64,000 nt of DNA, from NCBI GenBank assembly GCA_947500005.1, contig CANMQJ010000020.1, forward strand, positions 30,528-94,527, written 5' to 3'. Both the position numbers and the translations under genes were made by a program. Shown piece by piece: positions 62,275-64,000 of the stretch. The stretch comes from an uncultured Paracoccaceae bacterium (GTDB lineage: Bacteria; Pseudomonadota; Alphaproteobacteria; Rhodobacterales; Rhodobacteraceae). A model generated the notes under the pieces. It did no database searches and was not told the origin of the DNA. It was given only the letters and a program-made list of their open reading frames with translations. Every line of letters begins with the position of its first letter. The first letter of the stretch is position 1.

Positions 62275-62650
62275 CGCACCTGCGTCTCAGTTCATTTGTG
62301 TTTTCTGCGGCGGAATTATGCAGGAATTCCCGTGGTTTGTCTGCAGGGTTTTCAGACTGAGACCAGCGATACACCCCAATTCCCGACCAAGATCTACGGC
62401 TGTCTCAGGGACGGTTTTCCGCGGGTGCGCTTTGGGTCCGGATTTCCCGGAAATCAGGGAATCTGCAGGGAATTTTGATCGTTTCGAGGATCTCTCGGCC
62501 AATCCGGGGATGATTGTGTCAGGAAAACAGGTGTCTGGAGGCAATTTCCCTGCGCTTGAAAGCAGGGAAACCCTGGCGGTGAACAGGGAACTTTCCGGCC
62601 GGAACAGGGAGTGTTCTTCCCGCTCTCTGGATTGGGGAGAGCGCTGGTCC
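62275..62650. repeat. Non-coding region with clustered CAGGGA motifs next to the serine recombinase
   Basis: This 376-bp gap has no convincing gene. CAGGGA occurs at 62406, 62455, 62466, 62563, 62584 and 62605, and its complement TCCCTG at 62547; several are CAGGGAA. Most lie within 62455-62610. The clustering next to a recombinase suggests binding sites for the recombinase or an accessory protein, but this is inference. A short palindrome (TTTCCCGGAAA, 62443-62453) lies beside them. Confidence 0.5.
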
Positions 62651-64000
62651 TCATAAGCCGAACATCCGCTCCTGGTCTGTCCAGTCGAGAGGCAGGGTGA
62701 CGCTGACCAGGCGTTTGAGCGAGAGCTCCGGTGGCTGGGTTCCGCCGAAGATCGCGGCCTGGATTTTCGGGGAGAGGAAGGCAAGCTGGGTGCGGTTGCG
62801 AATGAACGATGCGGGCACGTTTTCCCGGCGCGCGATATCGGAGAGTTGCGTGCCGGATTTCAGCTCGTCGGCCCAGCCATGGGCGCGGATCAGCATGGTG
62901 CGGAGATGCGGATCCGGTTGCCGCGCGCGGGTTCCGACAATGATCTTTGCCTCGACCCCGCGTCGGCGCAGGTAGAAGGGCGCGGAGATCCGCAGAAGCG
63001 AGGGTGCGAGGTCGGAGGTCGTCACACCAACAGCCTCGGCGAGGACGCCGGGATCCAGGTCGAACTCGATTCGGCCGGGCGAGACGGTGCCCGCTTCGAT
63101 CAGCCGCGCAATCGAGGTGTTTCCGTCCCGACGCAGCTCCTCGACAAAGGCTTGCATGGACCTTTTGACCGCGGAGCCAGTCGCTGCATCGGGTGTTTCC
63201 AGGACCCGGTGCCGGTCGGCCGCCGCCTCGAGATGCTGAAGGGTGATGTCCCTCGCCGCCTGTTCCAGCGCGGGCCCCGGCAAGCGCCAGCCCGACGGAT
63301 CGCTGCCCCCGGAGATCAGCCTGTTGGAGACGTAATAACGCAACCGCCGTCCGTTCCGGGTGGTGTGCGTTGGGGTCAGGCGGTCGCCGGTCTCGTCACG
63401 CAGCTTTGCCGTCAGCCACGCGGTGTTCCGGATGGAGTTTGCTGTACCGTCTTCCGGGCGATGTTGGCGCGATCGGCTCGCTGCCACTTGCAGCTTGTCC
63501 TGCACCTCCGTCCAGAGTGCCTCATCGATGATCGCCGGGTGTTGTCCCGGCCAGACCTTCTCCTTGTGGCGGATCCTGCCAAGATAGACCGGGTTGCGCA
63601 GCAGGTAGTAGATCTGTCCGCGGGAGAGCGGGAGATCGCCGGAAACAGCTCCGCTTGCACGGATCTGGCGTTTCGAGCGCAGGCCCTCCCGAGCGGCGGC
63701 CTCGGTGACCCGGCGCAGGCAGCCGAGATCGGCATAAAGCGTGAAGAGGCGGCGCACGCGATCCGCCTCATCCGGGTTTATCACCAGTGTCCTTGTATTG
63801 GGGTCGGCGTGGCGGTCGTAGCCCAAGGGCAGGTTGCCGCCCATCCAGAGCCCCTTCTTCTTGGAGGCGGCGATCTTGTCGCGGATGCGTTCGGCGGTCA
63901 CCTCGCGCTCGAACTGGGCGAAGGACAGCAGCACGTTGAGCGTGAGCCGGCCCATGGAGGAGGAGGTGTTGAAGGCTTGCGTGACGGAGACGAAGGAACA
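62651..64000 (-). CDS. Large serine recombinase (partial, continues beyond the right edge)
   Basis: 449 residues are visible; the start lies outside the window. The visible N-terminus CSFVSVTQAFNTSSSMGRLT then LNVLLSFAQFEREVTAERIR is the end of the serine resolvase catalytic domain and its long E helix. A recombinase domain follows (about GGNLPLGYDRHADPNTRTLV through PVYLGRIRHKEKVWPGQHPA). The C-terminal region lacks an obvious Cys zinc ribbon. It cuts and joins DNA at attachment sites. Its place next to a tRNA-Ser gene suggests the end of an integrated element. Confidence 0.93.
   Translation of the reverse strand, partial: CSFVSVTQAFNTSSSMGRLTLNVLLSFAQFEREVTAERIRDKIAASKKKGLWMGGNLPLGYDRHADPNTRTLVINPDEADRVRRLFTLYADLGCLRRVTEAAAREGLRSKRQIRASGAVSGDLPLSRGQIYYLLRNPVYLGRIRHKEKVWPGQHPAIIDEALWTEVQDKLQVAASRSRQHRPEDGTANSIRNTAWLTAKLRDETGDRLTPTHTTRNGRRLRYYVSNRLISGGSDPSGWRLPGPALEQAARDITLQHLEAAADRHRVLETPDAATGSAVKRSMQAFVEELRRDGNTSIARLIEAGTVSPGRIEFDLDPGVLAEAVGVTTSDLAPSLLRISAPFYLRRRGVEAKIIVGTRARQPDPHLRTMLIRAHGWADELKSGTQLSDIARRENVPASFIRNRTQLAFLSPKIQAAIFGGTQPPELSLKRLVSVTLPLDWTDQERMFGL

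Overview
The window is GC-rich, densely coded alphaproteobacterial DNA. Most genes, the gene order (folE2, glyQ/glyS with a DUF6446 gene, PEP-binding dikinase, leucine-degradation cluster, SPOR-dac-tmk-holB-tatD) and a SAM-II riboswitch in front of metZ point to Rhodobacterales (Roseobacter/Paracoccaceae). No rRNA or replication origin is visible. The species is not identifiable from the sequence alone.

Layout. 1-8.3 kb: the murD tail, xseA, a lower-GC secreted HNH nuclease gene, an MFS drug exporter, purD, an SDR-DoxX fusion with a DUF2269 membrane protein, and a PAS-LuxR regulator. 8.35-15.95 kb: the most unusual block, a minus-strand operon of five genes. These encode a 37-residue secreted peptide, a single-span membrane protein, a secreted protein of unknown fold, a papain-like protease fused to a degenerate alpha/beta-hydrolase-like region, and a 1123-residue protein that joins an SGNH hydrolase, a caspase-like domain, an M15-type peptidase and an unknown tail. 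16-24.3 kb: an FG-GAP protein with ferredoxin, an orphan DnaE2-like OB-fold, a PG-binding lipoprotein, a GST, an alpha/beta hydrolase, riboswitch-controlled metZ with a GNAT gene, folE2, and an AKP-repeat protein. 24.3-29.5 kb: trkH, an AruI-like TPP enzyme, a small tautomerase, and a SPOR/PG-binding pseudo-serine-protease. 29.6-38.7 kb: glyQ and glyS separated by FkbM, DUF6446 and DUF1206 genes, then a ppdK-type enzyme and a SleB cell-wall hydrolase. 38.7-45.5 kb: a multicopper oxidase, a folB fusion with folP, glmU, a HAD phosphatase and a DegT aminotransferase. 45.6-54.9 kb: leucine/isovalerate catabolism (ivd, acyl-CoA synthetase, both MCC subunits, HMG-CoA lyase, methylglutaconyl-CoA hydratase), interrupted by a DUF1622 gene and ompW. 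54.9-62 kb: a tightly overlapping minus-strand run (SPOR lipoprotein, D-Ala-D-Ala carboxypeptidase, tmk, holB, tatD, MBL hydrolase, AEC transporter, CbiX-like chelatase). 62.2-64 kb: tRNA-Ser(UGA), a non-coding stretch with clustered CAGGGA motifs, and a large serine recombinase that runs off the right edge, probably the end of an integrated element.

How the genes work together. The clearest pathway is leucine breakdown: isovaleryl-CoA to methylcrotonyl-CoA (Ivd), carboxylation (MCC), hydration, then HMG-CoA cleavage to acetyl-CoA and acetoacetate, with an adjacent acyl-CoA synthetase that could reactivate an acid. Folate synthesis is represented by folE2, folB and folP. Envelope biogenesis or remodelling is spread across murD, glmU, SleB, the DacA-type carboxypeptidase and the SPOR and PG-binding proteins. 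The caspase/papain/SGNH/M15 operon is the best candidate for an undescribed system. Its domains are read directly from catalytic motifs; its biological role is not known.
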